Positions 7,197-7,923 of a stretch of 7,923 nt of DNA are shown one piece after another; the stretch's first letter is position 1, and each line of letters begins with the position of its first letter. This stretch comes from an uncultured Opitutia bacterium (GTDB lineage Bacteria > Verrucomicrobiota > Verrucomicrobiia > Opitutales > JABJCN01): positions 1-7,923 of the forward strand of contig CAJWSN010000060.1 of the NCBI GenBank assembly GCA_913046175.1. The letters run 5' to 3'. A program made the position numbers and the translations under genes. Under the pieces are notes generated by a model. The model made no database searches, had not been told where the DNA came from, and saw only the letters and a program-made list of their open reading frames with translations.

Positions 7197-7923
7197 ATGC
7201 CCCTCTCCAAGCACCTTATTCGAGTCTCAATGTTAATCATGTGCCCGTTGCTGGTACAGTCCCAGGAGAAAGTGGCTGAAAAGGCTTCGCTTGAAAACGG
7301 TGATGACAACTCCTACATCCTTGCCAGAAGGGACATACTCACCATTTCAGTGTTTGATGAAAAAGACCTCACAACCAACCAACCAATTGACGGAAACAAT
7401 GAAATCAAGGTTCCACTCATTGGAAAAATCAAGGTTGGTGGCATGACTGTGCGGGAAGCGGAAGCCTTTCTTGAAGAGGAGTTCATCACGCAGGAATATT
7501 TGCGCGATCCACTGGTCACAATAAAAGTTCAGTCCCGCAAGGAAGTATTTGTACTTGGCGAGATCAATTCTCCAGGCGCGGTAACGTTTAATGGTGATGT
7601 GAACAGCCTTAATATTATCCAGTTAATTGCAAAGTGCGGCAGTTTCACCAAGATCGCCAACGAGGAAAAGGTACAGATTAACCGACGACTGTTCAACGGA
7701 ATCATCCAGTCCTTTATCATCGACGTGAAGGAACTGATGCGTGAAGACAAAAAGCGGGGTGATAAAAAAATCGAGTTCTTTGAGGTAAAACCTGGGGATA
7801 TTCTTGTTGGTAAGGTAACACCTAAAGGTGATTCAGTATCAAATCCAGAAGAAAAATTATTAAGATCCATATTTGGTGAAAAAGCTATAGATGTTACAGA
7901 CACCTCTCTTAGAATGCCTAGTG
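7197..7923 (+). CDS. Polysaccharide export protein, Wza-type (partial; 3' end chimeric)
   Basis: The first 200 residues match outer-membrane polysaccharide export proteins, which form the channel for capsule or exopolysaccharide release. Residues 1-22 look like a signal peptide (basic start, hydrophobic VSMLIMCPLLV, likely cut after VQS). A Poly_export domain follows (about 40-112: YILARRDILTISVFDE, IKVPLIGKIKVGGMTVREAEAF, LRDPLVTIKV), then an SLBB-type domain (about 115-180: VFVLGEINSPGAV, LNIIQLIAKCGSF). C16 has Met before it, so no proper lipobox is seen, unlike E. coli Wza. In-frame starts at 7143 (GTG) and 7146 (ATG) are possible, but 7197 gives the better signal peptide; none has a Shine-Dalgarno. 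The frame has no stop before the window edge. From about codon 200 the sequence becomes RpoB-like (see the separate entry), so the true 3' end of this gene is probably not present. Confidence 0.82.
   Translation, partial: MPLSKHLIRVSMLIMCPLLVQSQEKVAEKASLENGDDNSYILARRDILTISVFDEKDLTTNQPIDGNNEIKVPLIGKIKVGGMTVREAEAFLEEEFITQEYLRDPLVTIKVQSRKEVFVLGEINSPGAVTFNGDVNSLNIIQLIAKCGSFTKIANEEKVQINRRLFNGIIQSFIIDVKELMREDKKRGDKKIEFFEVKPGDILVGKVTPKGDSVSNPEEKLLRSIFGEKAIDVTDTSLRMPS
7794..7923 (+). other. RpoB-like coding fragment fused in frame (probable assembly chimera)
   Basis: The last 43 codons read GDILVGKVTPKGD, then NPEEKLLRSIFGEKA and DVTDTSLRMPS. This is the conserved RNA polymerase beta-subunit segment known in many bacteria as GDxLVGKVTPKG...PEEKLLRAIFGEKA.DV.D.SLR.P, and it is not part of any polysaccharide export protein I know. 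I count 46 G or C in these 130 bases (35%), and only 6 of 43 codons end in G or C, against about 20 of the first 30 codons of the export gene. A Wza-type protein would be expected to continue from PGDILV into a VPE-like strand. The switch lies within about 7794-7808, where both proteins can encode Gly-Asp-Ile-Leu-Val. The RpoB identity is well supported; the cause (chimera or real recombination) is inferred. Confidence 0.85.

Noticed and set aside
7529..7903. Minus-strand open frame under the export gene
   Set aside because: It is opposite a well-supported Poly_export/SLBB coding region and crosses the chimeric junction; Ser/Phe-rich with no family features.
7197..7923. A genuine novel fusion of a polysaccharide export channel with RNA polymerase
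   Set aside because: The two parts belong in different cell compartments, the RpoB part is an internal fragment, and base composition changes at the join; a chimera is the simpler explanation.
1..7923. Defence system, CRISPR array, prophage or transposon
   Set aside because: No direct-repeat arrays, transposase, integrase, restriction or toxin-antitoxin genes were seen; the DEDDy exonuclease alone does not make a defence locus.

Overview
The window looks like a chromosomal segment from a Gram-negative bacterium of the PVC group, most likely Verrucomicrobiota (class Opitutia or a near relative). This placement is an inference from how I recognise the DnaE, S21, DEDDy exonuclease and Wza-type protein sequences; no search was run. 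Base composition is moderate and coding is dense, with seven genes in 7.9 kb. Apart from dnaE, which has a GAAGG six bases upstream of its ATG, none of the chosen starts has a recognisable Shine-Dalgarno sequence.

Layout: (1) rpsU (bS21) on the minus strand at 55-255, with a small hairpin after its stop. (2) dnaE, the replicative DNA polymerase III alpha subunit, runs divergently at 392-3970 and has a PHP domain whose metal ligands all appear intact. (3) A compact DEDDy 3'-5' exonuclease follows 79 bases later (4050-4679, GTG start), with no clear terminator between the two. (4) A glycine-zipper lipoprotein with a long charged helix (4775-5293) has its own candidate promoter; its TATAAT lies so close to the ATG that a leaderless mRNA is possible. 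It ends in a strong intrinsic terminator. (5) A putative 2-oxoglutarate/Fe(II) oxygenase (5352-5945) begins six bases after that terminator's T tract. (6) A convergent, single-span membrane protein of unknown function lies on the minus strand (5961-6986). (7) A Wza-type polysaccharide export protein starts at 7197 and runs off the right edge.

The most notable observation is at the right end. From about position 7794 the open reading frame stops resembling a polysaccharide export protein and reads, in frame, as an internal piece of the RNA polymerase beta subunit (RpoB). The switch occurs at a short stretch both families could share (Gly-Asp-Ile-Leu-Val). It coincides with a drop to about 35% G+C and a sharp change in third-position codon use. 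I read this as a probable assembly chimera with DNA from a more AT-rich organism, not a real fusion gene.

Functionally, rpsU, dnaE and the exonuclease form an information-processing block (translation, replication and possibly proofreading or RNA trimming). The right half concerns the cell envelope: a lipoprotein, a membrane-anchored extracytoplasmic protein and polysaccharide export. I see no CRISPR array, transposon, tRNA, rRNA or phage gene. I did not find a convincing new multi-gene system.
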